Below are positions 8,742 to 16,702 of a stretch of 64,000 nt of DNA, piece after piece. Origin of the DNA: Moorena producens 3L. Lineage in GTDB: Bacteria > Cyanobacteriota > Cyanobacteriia > Cyanobacteriales > Coleofasciculaceae. A program made the translations under genes and the position numbers. The notes under the pieces were generated by a model. The model was not told the origin of the DNA, searched no databases, and was given only the letters and a program-made list of their open reading frames with translations. The DNA lies in contig NZ_GL890930.1 in assembly GCF_000211815.1 (NCBI RefSeq), positions 204,860 through 268,859 of the forward strand. Direction: 5' to 3'. Within the stretch, counting starts at the first letter, position 1; every line of letters starts with the position of its first letter.

Positions 8742-9815
8742 ATGACAAAACCAGCAATTCTACATTTAGAAGGGATTACTAAACACTTTGATCAAACCAC
8801 TGAGCCAGCAGTGGGGAATGTGTCGTTTACCCTCCATGAAGGGGATTTACTGGGATTAGTGGGGCCATCTGGCTGTGGCAAAACGACTTTACTGCGGATT
8901 GTAGCTGGGTTTGAGCGACCCCAAGCGGGACTAGTGGTATTGGCAGGACGGAAAGTGACTGGGCCAGGGTATTGGTTACCACCAGAACAGCGCAATACTG
9001 GTATGGTATTTCAAGACTATGCTCTATTTCCTCACCTGACCGTAGCAGAGAATGTGGCGTTTGGGCTTAAGCAGAATCGGAAACAGAAGAGTGGTGTCTG
9101 TGTCAAGGGTAATACGGAAGATGCGATCGCATTAGTCGGATTAGCTGGCATGGGCAAACGTTATCCCCACGAACTCTCTGGTGGTCAGCAGCAGCGAGTA
9201 GCCCTAGCCCGTGCCTTAGCCCCGCAACCTAAATTAATTCTATTGGATGAACCCCTCAGCAATCTGGATGTCCAAGTGCGTCTGCGGTTGCGTCAGGAAG
9301 TGCGAGCTATTCTCAAAGAAACCGGCACCTCTGCTATTTTTGTCACCCATGACCAAGAAGAAGCCTTGTCGATATCCGACCAAGTGGGAGTAATGCGTTC
9401 TGGTCGATTAGAGCAATTGGGGACACCAGAAGAAATCTATACCAATCCCAGCTCTCGCTTTGTAGCAGAATTCGTCACCCAAGCCAACTTTTTACCAGCC
9501 CAACGCAGAGGAGACCTATGGGAAACAGAAGTAGGCTCCTTTGCCATCAGAGTCAATGATGCCATACTTAATACAAAACTGGATCAGCTGGAGCAAGGGG
9601 AGCTGATGCTTAGGGAAGAAAATGTACTTCTCAAGGCTGATGATGACTCCACCGTAGTGATTCAAGACCGACACTTCCTAGGTCGTGAATACCGCTACTG
9701 TTTACAAACCGCTTCCGGCACAAAACTCCACGCTCGCACCAACCTTAGCACTCAGTTACCCGTAGGGAAGCGGGTGCGACTGTCTGTAGCTGACCCATCA
9801 GTACCGATATTTTAG
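8742..9815 (+). CDS. ABC transporter ATP-binding protein (FbpC/PotA-like)
   Basis: A 357-residue importer ATPase: Walker A GPSGCGKTT (41-49), Q-loop FQDYALFPHLTV, signature LSGGQ (145-149), Walker B LILLDEP (165-171), D-loop SNLD and H-loop THDQEEAL. About 120 C-terminal residues form a TOBE-type regulatory domain. The PEQRNTGMVFQDYALFPHLTVAEN wording resembles iron(III) importers (FbpC/FutC) more than sugar importers, but polyamine or sulfate cannot be excluded. No permease or binding protein gene is nearby, so it must pair with subunits coded elsewhere. The ATG at 8742 follows a short repeat-rich gap; no clear ribosome site was seen. Confidence 0.85.
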   Translation: MTKPAILHLEGITKHFDQTTEPAVGNVSFTLHEGDLLGLVGPSGCGKTTLLRIVAGFERPQAGLVVLAGRKVTGPGYWLPPEQRNTGMVFQDYALFPHLTVAENVAFGLKQNRKQKSGVCVKGNTEDAIALVGLAGMGKRYPHELSGGQQQRVALARALAPQPKLILLDEPLSNLDVQVRLRLRQEVRAILKETGTSAIFVTHDQEEALSISDQVGVMRSGRLEQLGTPEEIYTNPSSRFVAEFVTQANFLPAQRRGDLWETEVGSFAIRVNDAILNTKLDQLEQGELMLREENVLLKADDDSTVVIQDRHFLGREYRYCLQTASGTKLHARTNLSTQLPVGKRVRLSVADPSVPIF

Positions 9816-9816
9816 A

Positions 9817-10155
9817 ATTTAGAATTTAGAATTTAGAATTGAAGAGAATTTAGAATTTAGAATTTAGAATTTAGAATTGGGAATTGAAGAGAATTTAGAA
9901 TTGGGAATTTAGAATTGAAGAGAATTTAGAATTTAGAATTGGGAATTTAGAATTCACCATTCTGGCTTCTGGCTTCTGGCTTCTGGCTTCTGGCTTCTGG
10001 CTTCTAGCTTCACCATTCTGGATTCTGCATTCTAAATTCACCATTCACTATTCTGCCTTCACCATTCTTAATTCTTCATTCTACATTCTACATTCTTAAT
10101 TCTTAATTCTACATTCTTCATTCTACATTCTTAATTCTTCATTCTTCATTCTTCT
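9817..10155. repeat. mixed heptamer arrays (AGAATTT, TGGCTTC, ATTCTAC/ATTCTTC)
   Basis: Three 7-bp families in a row: AGAATTT (9817-9955), TGGCTTC (9964-10012) and ATTCTAC/ATTCTTC (10060-10155). They fill the whole gap between two convergent genes. The last array runs into the 3' end of the gene at 10139, so the final residues of that protein (SAEKNEE) are repeat-coded. Confidence 0.9.
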
Positions 10156-10960
10156 CCGCTGACTGATTGCCATCAGAGGATTGCACTTGCTTGAGATGAA
10201 TCTTATTCACCTGAACAATATAATGTTCTATGGCCTTTTGTGATTGTTGTTGACGTCGCGCGCCATCGGGTGAATCAGAAAAGCGATAAGCTGGAGTAAC
10301 TCCCAAGACAAATTTTTCCTGTTCCGCCTCTAACAATTCTACAGTAGTGTTGGCAGCAATCCAATTTTCTTGAAACGGAAAGGAAGTAGACACACTAGCA
10401 ACAATAGAAGCAACAGCTGGAAATATTACTGGGAGCCACTTTAGTAATGCAGAACCAGTTTCTAATTTGTCTAGCAAGACTAAAATTGGTGTTATTCCCG
10501 ATAAAATAATGGTTAACATTTGGGCAACATAGTAAGCATTTCGGGAGGTTCTGCGGGTCTTTTTATAATCGTCAATTAACTCCTGGCTATAGGTTAATGC
10601 TTTTTCTATCGCTAGAGTTATCGGGTTATTCTCTATGGAATTATTACCGCACCAGAGCCCACTACATAGTTTAGACTTTTTGGTCAGTTGCGACTGATGA
10701 TTAGCTTCTTTATAGTCTTGCCACAATTGTTGATTAAATAGAAACAGAAATAGAAAAACCGCAACACAAGCAGCGCTAACGATTAGCAATATTTGACGGT
10801 GTGAGATAAAAATAGAGGCCATTCCAACCCCAACCCCACCAGCCAGGAATAAATAAGAACCGATATTGATTAAAACTGAAGGTCTTGAAATTGATGAAGA
10901 CGAGATTTGCTCTATTGTCTTAGGAATTTTAGTTTCTGGAATTGCTTCAAAATTAGTCAT
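10139..10960 (-). CDS. DUF4231 / SLATT-like membrane protein
   Basis: A 273-residue membrane protein counting from the Met at 10960 (MTNFEAIPET); an ATG at 10999 would add 13 residues. Two helices lie near residues 35-80 and a second hydrophobic pair near 150-200, separated by a charged loop. The region from SRNAYYVAQML to PFQENWIAANTTVELLEAEQEKF fits DUF4231, a SLATT-fold family: helix pair, then a W-x-x-N-x-T-x-E-x-L-x-x-E amphipathic segment. By family knowledge SLATT proteins are proposed pore-forming effectors tied to nucleotide-signal defence systems, usually next to a sensor or synthase. No such partner is adjacent here (the next gene is nadK on the same strand), so its role is open. 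Confidence 0.65.
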   Translation of the reverse strand: MTNFEAIPETKIPKTIEQISSSSISRPSVLINIGSYLFLAGGVGVGMASIFISHRQILLIVSAACVAVFLFLFLFNQQLWQDYKEANHQSQLTKKSKLCSGLWCGNNSIENNPITLAIEKALTYSQELIDDYKKTRRTSRNAYYVAQMLTIILSGITPILVLLDKLETGSALLKWLPVIFPAVASIVASVSTSFPFQENWIAANTTVELLEAEQEKFVLGVTPAYRFSDSPDGARRQQQSQKAIEHYIVQVNKIHLKQVQSSDGNQSAEKNEE

Positions 10961-11026
10961 TTTTATCTGAATATCAAAACAGTTAATGGTAATGAACATA
11001 ATTGACTAGACACAATTATAGCAAGT

Positions 11027-11095
11027 AGACATCTCCAGAAACTCGGTTTTGACCCAGGCAGTGCAAGGGTTTGAGGTTAATTTTTGGAGATGTCT
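11027..11095. mobile_element. 69-bp MITE with IS5-like ends and 3-bp target duplication
   Basis: Ends AGACATCTCCAGAAA (11027-11041) and TTTTTGGAGATGTCT (11081-11095) are inverted repeats. They match the ends of the IS5-like element at 14295-15440 (AGACCTCTCCAAAAA) at nearly every base. AGT flanks both sides (11024-11026 and 11096-11098), the same 3-bp duplication length as the IS. It codes for nothing. Confidence 0.75.
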
Positions 11096-11240
11096 AGTGG
11101 GCATTGCTGATTGGTAGAATACTCAGAAATCCCACCGTTAACCCTCCGTTATGATTTATTTTTGAAATTTTGTCCCCAAACTCCTCAAACTCCCCCCACT
11201 CCCCACACTTCCCACTCTCCCCATTAACTAAGCAATTGAC

Positions 11241-12161
11241 TCAATTGCGGTGGTTGTTACTGTAGGTGACTCTAGTACCAGCCCACTGAAGCTTAGTCCT
11301 TAAGGTCTGGTAATAGGAATACTGTTCCCGTAGGATAATGAACTTGGCCTGACAATCTGCTCTACGCACGTCCACCCGTTGTCCAGGCCAAATAGAGGTT
11401 GCGAGCACACCATCCATCCAGAGTTTAGTGTTTAGTTCATAATCCCCCAAGGGCCAGATACTGACAACAGAGCCAGAGGGGAGCACGAAAGGACGACTGG
11501 AAAGGCTCATCGGACAAATCGGTGCTACTGCGATCGCTTCAATCGAGTCGTGCAAAATTGGACCATTAGCGGAAACAGTATAGCCAGTGGAACCAGTGGG
11601 AGTCCCAACAATTAGTCCATCCCCTTGGTATTGATCCACTACTTCTCCATCAATTTCCATTTCCAGAATTGAGGTAATCATCCGATCGGCAGAGGCAGGT
11701 TTAATACACATTTCATTGAGTGCGAAAAAGCGTCCGCTAACTGGTGTCAGGTCAGTGCGGTTTCCCTCAAACACAGCCCCCTCTAACATCATCCGCCGCT
11801 GAACTGCATAGCGGTCTTCTAATAGTCGGTTCCATACTTGCTCAGTGTCTTTAAATTCTTCGATAGGTTCGGTCAGAAATCCCAGATGACCTCCAACATT
11901 TACTGCCAAAATTGGTATTCCTTCCGGAGCCAGATGTCTTGCGGCTGCCAATACTGTCCCATCCCCCCCGAGAACCACTGCCAAATCAATGGCTTCGGTG
12001 GCAGAAGCTAAAAAGACTGGGTAGGGATTATCTTTCGCGCCACTTGGTCCGATCAGAACCTTGCACTGGCGTGTTTCCAACTCCCGAGCGCATTTTTCTG
12101 CGCAACGTTTTCCTTGGGAGTCTCCAGCTTTGTGAATAATAATGACTTGCTTTAGCTGCAC
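11241..12161 (-). CDS. nadK: NAD kinase
   Basis: A 306-residue NAD kinase, which makes NADP from NAD and ATP (or polyphosphate) in the cytosol. It shows the GGDGT active-site motif (65-69, AVVLGGDGTVLAAAR), NVGGHLGFL, the NE(M)-box ALNEMCIK, and the GDGLIVGTPTGSTGY substrate-binding block with the later MSLSSRPFVLP. Length is normal. Cyanobacteria usually carry two NAD kinases; which one this is cannot be told from sequence alone. The gene stands alone on the minus strand, with its stop inside a run of CCCCACT-like repeats. Confidence 0.95.
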   Translation of the reverse strand: MQLKQVIIIHKAGDSQGKRCAEKCARELETRQCKVLIGPSGAKDNPYPVFLASATEAIDLAVVLGGDGTVLAAARHLAPEGIPILAVNVGGHLGFLTEPIEEFKDTEQVWNRLLEDRYAVQRRMMLEGAVFEGNRTDLTPVSGRFFALNEMCIKPASADRMITSILEMEIDGEVVDQYQGDGLIVGTPTGSTGYTVSANGPILHDSIEAIAVAPICPMSLSSRPFVLPSGSVVSIWPLGDYELNTKLWMDGVLATSIWPGQRVDVRRADCQAKFIILREQYSYYQTLRTKLQWAGTRVTYSNNHRN

Positions 12162-12374
12162 GTTACTGTTCTGGCTTACCCCTAGTGTTCACTGTTATTC
12201 TAGAGCGTTGGGTTAAGCGTTACCTGATCTTTGCGGGGAAATTGGGGAAATAATTAAATTGTCAAATAAATTTAATTCTCAAAAAGGCGTTTTCTTGATC
12301 AAGAAGACTACCAACTTGGGCTAACTATAACTAGACACTGGGTCAAACAGACTTAGTCAATAGGAGATTAACCC

Positions 12375-12464
12375 ATGACAAACGAAGAATTTGATACCTT
12401 AGTCAAGAAACTCGAAGATTATGCCCAACAATATCCCGGTAATTATCAGAGTGGGAGAGTTTGA
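12375..12464 (+). pseudogene. truncated gene start, possibly an M48-type peptidase
   Basis: ATG at 12375 preceded by AGGAGA opens a 29-codon frame (MTNEEFDTLVKKLEDYAQQYPG...) that stops inside the end of the repeat element starting at 12460. The opening resembles the FDxLVxxLExxAxxxP start that I recall for cyanobacterial M48 peptidases, so it looks like a gene cut off by the insertion. No continuation was found after 13268. Identity is tentative. Confidence 0.35.
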
Positions 12465-12680
12465 GAGGGAAAAGAATACCCCGTCCTCTTAGGTCTTGAA
12501 GTTACCGTAAGGAGAGGGTCGCCTTAATCAATAAGTTTTAACCTTTTTTTGCATAGCCTGCCTTGGGAGTTATAGCAGTCGCCAGGGCAGTTAGGACATG
12601 ACAAAAGTCTCAAAGCTAAGTATAGCAATAGTTTTACTTCTGACTTCTGACTTCTGACTTCTGACTTCTGCTATACCGTA

Positions 12681-12754
12681 AGACAGGGGAGCCTTATTAC
12701 AAAATTTTTAACCTTTTTATTCATAACCTGCCGACCAGAAAGGCTCCCCTGTCT
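12681..12754. repeat. 74-bp hairpin element (AGACAGGGGAGCCTT ends)
   Basis: Perfect 15-bp inverted ends AGACAGGGGAGCCTT (12681-12695) and AAGGCTCCCCTGTCT (12740-12754). The same ends and length occur at 26290-26363. The split copy at 12511-13226 has different but still complementary arms (GAGGGTCGCCTT/AAGGCGACCCTC). Confidence 0.8.
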
Positions 12755-12756
12755 AA

Positions 12757-12908
12757 GAGGATATCTGAAAAGTTTTTTGATACTGAATTTTGCCCCCCTA
12801 GCCCCCCAACTTTGGGGGGAACAAGAGTCAATTTGCTTCTAAAAGTCCCCCAAAATTGGGGGATTTAGGGGGCTTGGATGTAGCAAATGAGACTTCTCAG
12901 ACAACCTC
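12757..12908. mobile_element. 152-bp MITE-like element, copy 1 (TAA target duplication)
   Basis: Starts GAGGATATCTGAAAAGT and ends ACTTCTCAGACAACCTC, an imperfect inverted pair. TAA flanks both sides (12754-12756 and 12909-12911). The interior carries the CCCCCCTAGCCCCCC / GGGGGATTTAGGGGG arms. Copy 2 is at 25320-25472 with TTA on both sides. TNA duplications are typical of some IS5-group elements. Confidence 0.75.
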
Positions 12909-12920
12909 TAAGGTTTCATC

Positions 12921-13196
12921 GTAAGTATTCAGCGATCAGCGATCAGCGATCAGCGATCAGGCACGAGAACTGCACGGGGTCGGATTAGTAAAACCAGCAG
13001 GGATTTTCAACCAGCCGTACCAGCACCCCCCAGCTTATTTACTAAGCAGGTACACAAAATTGATTACACATTTTACAAAACTCAAAGCCTTACAATGTAA
13101 GGGTTACAGAGATGGCGAGTAGGTAATTAATTCTGCGATCGGTGCTTACCTCCCATTGATTAGCTGACGGCTGACGGCTGACGGCTGAATACTTAC
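12921..13196. mobile_element. GTAAG-capped heptamer element flanked by 8-bp direct repeats
   Basis: Left end GTAAGTATTCAGC with AGCGATC heptamers, right end GCTGACG heptamers with GCTGAATACTTAC, so the caps are inverted repeats. GTTTCATC occurs immediately before (12913-12920) and immediately after (13197-13204), as a target duplication would. In other copies the caps read GTAAGCATTC/GAATGCTTAC; here both arms changed together (GTAAGTATTC/GAATACTTAC). The 106-bp repeat at 13043-13148 sits inside. Confidence 0.7.
13043..13148. repeat. 106-bp dispersed repeat (inverted copy at 16443-16548)
   Basis: TAAGCAGGTACACAAAAT to GATCGGTGCTTA. The copy at 16443-16548 is the same 106 bp on the other strand with only a handful of differences. 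Ends TAAGCA/TGCTTA form a 6-bp inverted pair. Confidence 0.85.
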
Positions 13197-13268
13197 GTTT
13201 CATCTTTAACCATAAAGGCGACCCTCACCATCAGGTTTCGTCTCTGGGGATGAATTTTCCCTCTCAAA

Positions 13269-13652
13269 TAGTGTTAATATAAAAAGTAAGGGTCTCAAAA
13301 AAAACTGGGTATTGACCCTACTCAGGTACCCTGGCCATAGGCCACGCTACGGGAACGGTGCGCGGGAAAGTTACGCCCAGGTCGATAACAACCAACGGTG
13401 GTTGTGCAAAGGATACCCCATTCCTGCGACGGATGGGGAGGTTCAAGCCTACATTGTTCCTGACGGGGTGACAAACAGCCTTAAAAGCCTTGCTGGGCGT
13501 GGGGTGACCGGGTGTAGGGTGTAGGGGAAGATCAGGAGCTGGCTACCTTGCGACGGAACGGATGAAGCGATGAGCAACTAGCTCCCTTTGACCGTACTGC
13601 ATCCCGACTCCCGACTCCCTACTCCCATTAACCCAGGACGAAAGTACCTCTT
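13269..13652. other. intergenic stretch, no gene recognised
   Basis: A 70-codon frame at 13312-13524 has no recognisable motif and begins in a GGCCATAGGCCACGCTACGGG repeat of the kind scattered through the window. I tested it for group II intron or retron features and saw none. The end holds CGACTCCCGACTCCC heptamers. Confidence 0.5.
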
Positions 13653-14114
13653 TTATAGGGAAGCGTAACCAAAGGTGATGTTAAACCGACGACACCAAAT
13701 TGCTACAGAGCCAAATTCATCAAGATTCCAGTCGTCAGGAATAGCATAGCGTTGAGCACCACTGAATTGCTTGAGTCGGGCAAGGGTTACATAGTCTCGT
13801 GGTTGAATTTTACGAGGTACACTGCTGTTCCGATACAGGACTACATTCACATCGGGGCCACTACCAGTTTTAAAGGATTGATCGAATTCTAGATAGCGTT
13901 TACCATTTTCATTGACAATCTTGGCATTTCCTTGAGTGCGATGCCCTCTATCAACGGTGATAAAGCTTCCTGTGGCGATAGTAGAGGCTATTCGTTGACT
14001 GAGCAGAGCATTGTTTAAAGAGTTGTGTTTAACAACAGTTGTTTCTGCTTGCACAGCCGGAGTTGCTGCTGCCATTAACAATACGGATAAACCACCAACA
14101 ATTAGACGTTTCAT
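13653..14114 (-). CDS. exported DM13-domain protein
   Basis: A 153-residue secreted protein. Residues 1-23 are a signal peptide (MKRLIVGGLSVLLMAAATPAVQA). The rest fits the DM13 fold: GSFITVDRGHRTQGNAKI, then YLEFDQSFKTGSGPDVNVVLY, YAIPDDW, and the end SVAIWCRRFNITFGYASL with the single conserved Cys. DM13 domains are found in extracytoplasmic proteins and have been proposed to act in redox or electron transfer; direct function here is unknown. A ribosome site (GGAGGAAG in gene sense) lies just upstream of the ATG. It stands alone between repeat-rich DNA and the IS5-like element. Confidence 0.85.
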   Translation of the reverse strand: MKRLIVGGLSVLLMAAATPAVQAETTVVKHNSLNNALLSQRIASTIATGSFITVDRGHRTQGNAKIVNENGKRYLEFDQSFKTGSGPDVNVVLYRNSSVPRKIQPRDYVTLARLKQFSGAQRYAIPDDWNLDEFGSVAIWCRRFNITFGYASL

Positions 14115-14294
14115 AACACTTCCTCCTAGTAATAAAAAATGAATTGAATCATTGTTTTAGTTGCTTAATTATTATAATGAACTACCATCCTGAAATCGCC
14201 CTAACTAATAAATGAAAGTTAGATGAGATTTAGACAAGAAAACTGAACCACTCAAAACTGACCCACTCATATCAAGTCCGGTTGAATACCCATA

Positions 14295-15440
14295 AGACCT
14301 CTCCAAAAAACAAACTTATGGTAAAATAAGATAAAATTAATCACTTTTATCAACCTCAAAAACCATGAGCTACACTTGGAACTACATCCAAAAAAATCCT
14401 AAACAAACAAAAAGATTGCTAGGAATAAATTATGAGCAACTCTCTCAACTGATAGAACAAGCTAAGTTATTACATCGTCAACATCAAGAAAAAATTGAAA
14501 ATCAAAAAGTCCGGCTAATAAAGCCTGGGGGAGGTGCTGGACAAAAATTATCAATTGAAGACCAAATAGTCTTGACATTAATTTACTTACGACATCACAT
14601 AAACTTTCAACTTCTCGGACTACAGTTCCAGGTGAGTGAATCTAAAGCAAACTCTACTTTTAACTACTGGCAATCTATTTTCAGGGAAGCTCTACCAGCT
14701 TCTTTGTTAGAACAAGTAAAAAAGTACGAAGAATCCGAGGATATAATTCAAGAAGCCTTAACTGAGTATGAGTTAATAGTAGATAGCGCAGAACAAGTCA
14801 GAGAAAGACCTTCAGACTATAATCAACAAAAATTATTCTATTCTGGCAAGAAGAAAAACCATACATTTAAAAATCAATTTATTGTTTTGCCAAAAGGGGA
14901 AGATATAGTGGATGTAGTGGTCGGTAAACCAGGCCCCAAAAGTGACATAAATATTTGTCGGGAAAGTTTAAAAAAATTTGATGATAAACAACGACTGAGT
15001 GGGGACAAAGCTTATCTAGGAGAAGAACAAATAAGAACTCCCCATAAAAAGCCAAGAAATGGTGAGTTAACCTCACAGCAAAAGAAATATAACAAGCTAT
15101 TATCTTCAAACAGAATATTTGTAGAACATGTGATTAGGTTGGTAAAAATTTTTAAAATAGCGGGAGAAAGGTTTCGCCTAAATTATAATAAATATTCTGG
15201 GGTGATTTTGACAATATGTGGTTTGGTAAGATTGAGAACAGGAGCCTTAGTATTACAAGTAACAAAAGCCTCGGAAATTGCTGAAACAATTGAGGTTGTC
15301 TATGCTCATAGTTTTAGTGCTAAATTAACATCAATAGCTTCTTAAGCTTATTATAGCGTTAATTCAACGTAAAATTGACTTGGTCAATTTGATCGCTGAA
15401 AAGCAGTGCCTGAGAAAGTTTCAAGTTTTTGGAGAGGTCT
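14295..15440 (+). mobile_element. complete IS5-like insertion sequence
   Basis: 1146 bp. Terminal inverted repeats are AGACCTCTCCAAAAA at 14295-14309 and its complement ending at 15440. ATA flanks both sides (14292-14294 and 15441-15443), a 3-bp target duplication. One transposase gene fills it. Intact ends and an intact gene suggest recent arrival. A 69-bp element with near-identical ends lies at 11027-11095. Confidence 0.9.
14365..15345 (+). CDS. IS5-like DDE transposase
   Basis: A 326-residue transposase. An N-terminal helix-turn-helix region (about 60-105, DQIVLTLIYLRHH...FQVSESKANSTFNYW) is followed by the DDE catalytic domain: D140 in ELIVDSAEQ, D214 in LSGDKAYLG and E254 in IFVEHVIRLVKIFK. 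This is the HTH_Tnp_4 / DDE_Tnp_4 layout of IS5-group elements. The frame is uninterrupted and lies within matching inverted repeats, so it is probably functional. Base composition is more AT-rich than the flanking housekeeping genes, as expected of an acquired element. Confidence 0.9.
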   Translation: MSYTWNYIQKNPKQTKRLLGINYEQLSQLIEQAKLLHRQHQEKIENQKVRLIKPGGGAGQKLSIEDQIVLTLIYLRHHINFQLLGLQFQVSESKANSTFNYWQSIFREALPASLLEQVKKYEESEDIIQEALTEYELIVDSAEQVRERPSDYNQQKLFYSGKKKNHTFKNQFIVLPKGEDIVDVVVGKPGPKSDINICRESLKKFDDKQRLSGDKAYLGEEQIRTPHKKPRNGELTSQQKKYNKLLSSNRIFVEHVIRLVKIFKIAGERFRLNYNKYSGVILTICGLVRLRTGALVLQVTKASEIAETIEVVYAHSFSAKLTSIAS

Positions 15441-15448
15441 ATAATCTA

Positions 15449-15496
15449 GGGGCCCGGGCGCGGGAAGTGTGGGGAGTGTGGGGCCCGGGCGCGGGG
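15449..15496. repeat. GC-rich short direct repeat (GGGGCCCGGGCGCGGG)
   Basis: Two copies of GGGGCCCGGGCGCGGG (15449-15464 and 15480-15495) split by GAAGTGTGGGGAGTGTG. Each has a CCCGGG palindrome. The base composition is very different from the AT-rich IS just before it. Nothing else is seen in 15441-15681. Confidence 0.75.
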
Positions 15497-15681
15497 AGTG
15501 TGGGAGATGGGGGAGATTTTGATTAAGGGTAATCATCCTGATCTGATATCAGCCCTCAGCTACTTTAGGGTAAGTTAGGGGAAGGGAATTGGGTGGTAAC
15601 CCACCACCTGGTAGCACGGATTTGTGACCAACAGGTGCGATCGCATCCCTGATCTAACCACTGATTCTACACTTAACGCCC

Positions 15682-16335
15682 ATGAATCAAAAACGCATCA
15701 TTGGTCTAACCGGTGGTATCGCTACGGGAAAAACCACCGTATCGAATTACCTGGCTGATACCTACAGGCTACCAATTTTAGATGCGGATATCTATGCCAG
15801 AGAAGCAGTACAACCAGATTCACCAATCCTGAAACAGATTTATCAGCGCTACGGTTTACAAGTGCAGCACAGTGACAGTACCCTGAACCGTAAACGCTTA
15901 GGAGAGATAATTTTTAGTAACCCAACTGAGCGACAGTGGTTAGAGCAACAAATCCATCCTTATGTACGCGATCGCTTCCGATCTGAACTCGATACCTTTC
16001 TTGATGCAATAGCGAGTGGGGGAAACCCCCAAGACCGCGCTGCATCGCTAGTTGCTCCGACAGTGATATTAGTCATCCCTCTACTATTTGAAGCTAAGAT
16101 GACAGACTTAGTGACAGAAATCTGGGTAGTCAGCTGCTCACCAGAACAACAGCTCAGACGGATCCAGAAACGCGATCGCATCTCTAAAGAACAAGCTCAA
16201 GCCCGGATCAACAGCCAACTCCCCCTCCAGCAAAAAATAGAACTTGCTGATCTAGTTTTAGATAACTCCTCTACCCAAGAAGCTCTAATCCAACAAGTAT
16301 CTACTGCTCTTGCTACCAATTCATATCATCCCTAA
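15682..16335 (+). CDS. coaE: dephospho-CoA kinase, with repeat-derived internal insertion
   Basis: A 217-residue CoaE, which phosphorylates dephospho-CoA in the last step of coenzyme A synthesis. P-loop GGIATGKTT (11-19), the DADIYAR substrate block, QIHPYVR, and VILVIPLLFEAKM are all present. Residues 108-124 (DAIASGGNPQDRAASLV) are coded by a copy of the dispersed GATGCAG...CTGCATCGC repeat (16003-16050) that elsewhere is intergenic. The insert sits just before the PTVILVIPLLFE strand, where other CoaE proteins have a variable loop, and keeps the frame. The gene stands alone. Confidence 0.93.
   Translation: MNQKRIIGLTGGIATGKTTVSNYLADTYRLPILDADIYAREAVQPDSPILKQIYQRYGLQVQHSDSTLNRKRLGEIIFSNPTERQWLEQQIHPYVRDRFRSELDTFLDAIASGGNPQDRAASLVAPTVILVIPLLFEAKMTDLVTEIWVVSCSPEQQLRRIQKRDRISKEQAQARINSQLPLQQKIELADLVLDNSSTQEALIQQVSTALATNSYHP
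16003..16050. repeat. GATGCA...CTGCATCGC repeat inside coaE
   Basis: GATGCAATAGCGAGTGGGGG then AACCCCCAAGACCGCG then CTGCATCGC. Intergenic relatives lie at 26377-26515, 29311-29400, 42130-42225 (other strand) and 48625-48719. This is the only copy I find inside a reading frame. Confidence 0.8.
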
Positions 16336-16342
16336 CTATTTA

Positions 16343-16680
16343 GAATTTAGAATTTAGAATTTATTAGAATTCAGAATTTAGAATTTAGAATTTAGAATTT
16401 AGAATTTAGAATTTAGAATTTAGAATTTAGAATTTAGAATTATAAGCACCGATCGCAGGATTAATTACCTACTCGCCATCTCTGTAACCCTTACATTGTA
16501 AGCCTTTGAGTTTTTTGAAATGTGTAATTAATTTTGTGTACCTGCTTACATTCTACATTCTACATTCTACATTCTGCATTCTACATTCTGCATTCTGCAT
16601 TCTACATTCTACATTCTAAATTATGCATTCTACATTCTACATTCTACATTCTAAATTATGCATTCTACATTCTGACAGAC
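16343..16680. repeat. AGAATTT array, 106-bp repeat (inverted copy), CATTCTA array
   Basis: 16343-16441 is about 13 copies of AGAATTT. 16443-16548 is the reverse-strand copy of the 106-bp repeat at 13043-13148. 16549-16680 is about 17 units of CATTCTA/CATTCTG. Together they fill the gap between coaE and sir. ORFs over this stretch are repeat translation only. Confidence 0.9.
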
Positions 16681-16702
16681 AGCCTTAAACCTGCTAACCT
16701 AG

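Larger units (their letters stand above)
12460..13268. mobile_element. composite inverted-repeat element containing nested insertions
   Basis: TTTGAGAGGGAAAA (12460-12473) and TTTTCCCTCTCAAA (13255-13268) are a perfect 14-bp inverted pair. Inside are second arms GAGGGTCGCCTT (12514-12525) and AAGGCGACCCTC (13215-13226). A compact relative with the same core words (CCTTAATCAATAAGTTTTAACC) is intact at 26290-26363. Here the core is split by about 650 bp holding another copy of that family (12681-12754), the element at 12757-12908 and the element at 12921-13196. The ATTCTGACTTC heptamers near 12637-12671 also lie inside. No ORF of note. Confidence 0.7.

Noticed and set aside
13312..13524. 70-codon frame, and possible group II intron or retron RNA around 13330-13560
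   Set aside because: No intron domain V or reverse transcriptase was seen, and the frame matches no family I know.
14295..15440. Whether the IS interrupts a gene
   Set aside because: Flanking DNA on both sides is non-coding repeat-rich sequence, so no gene was broken.
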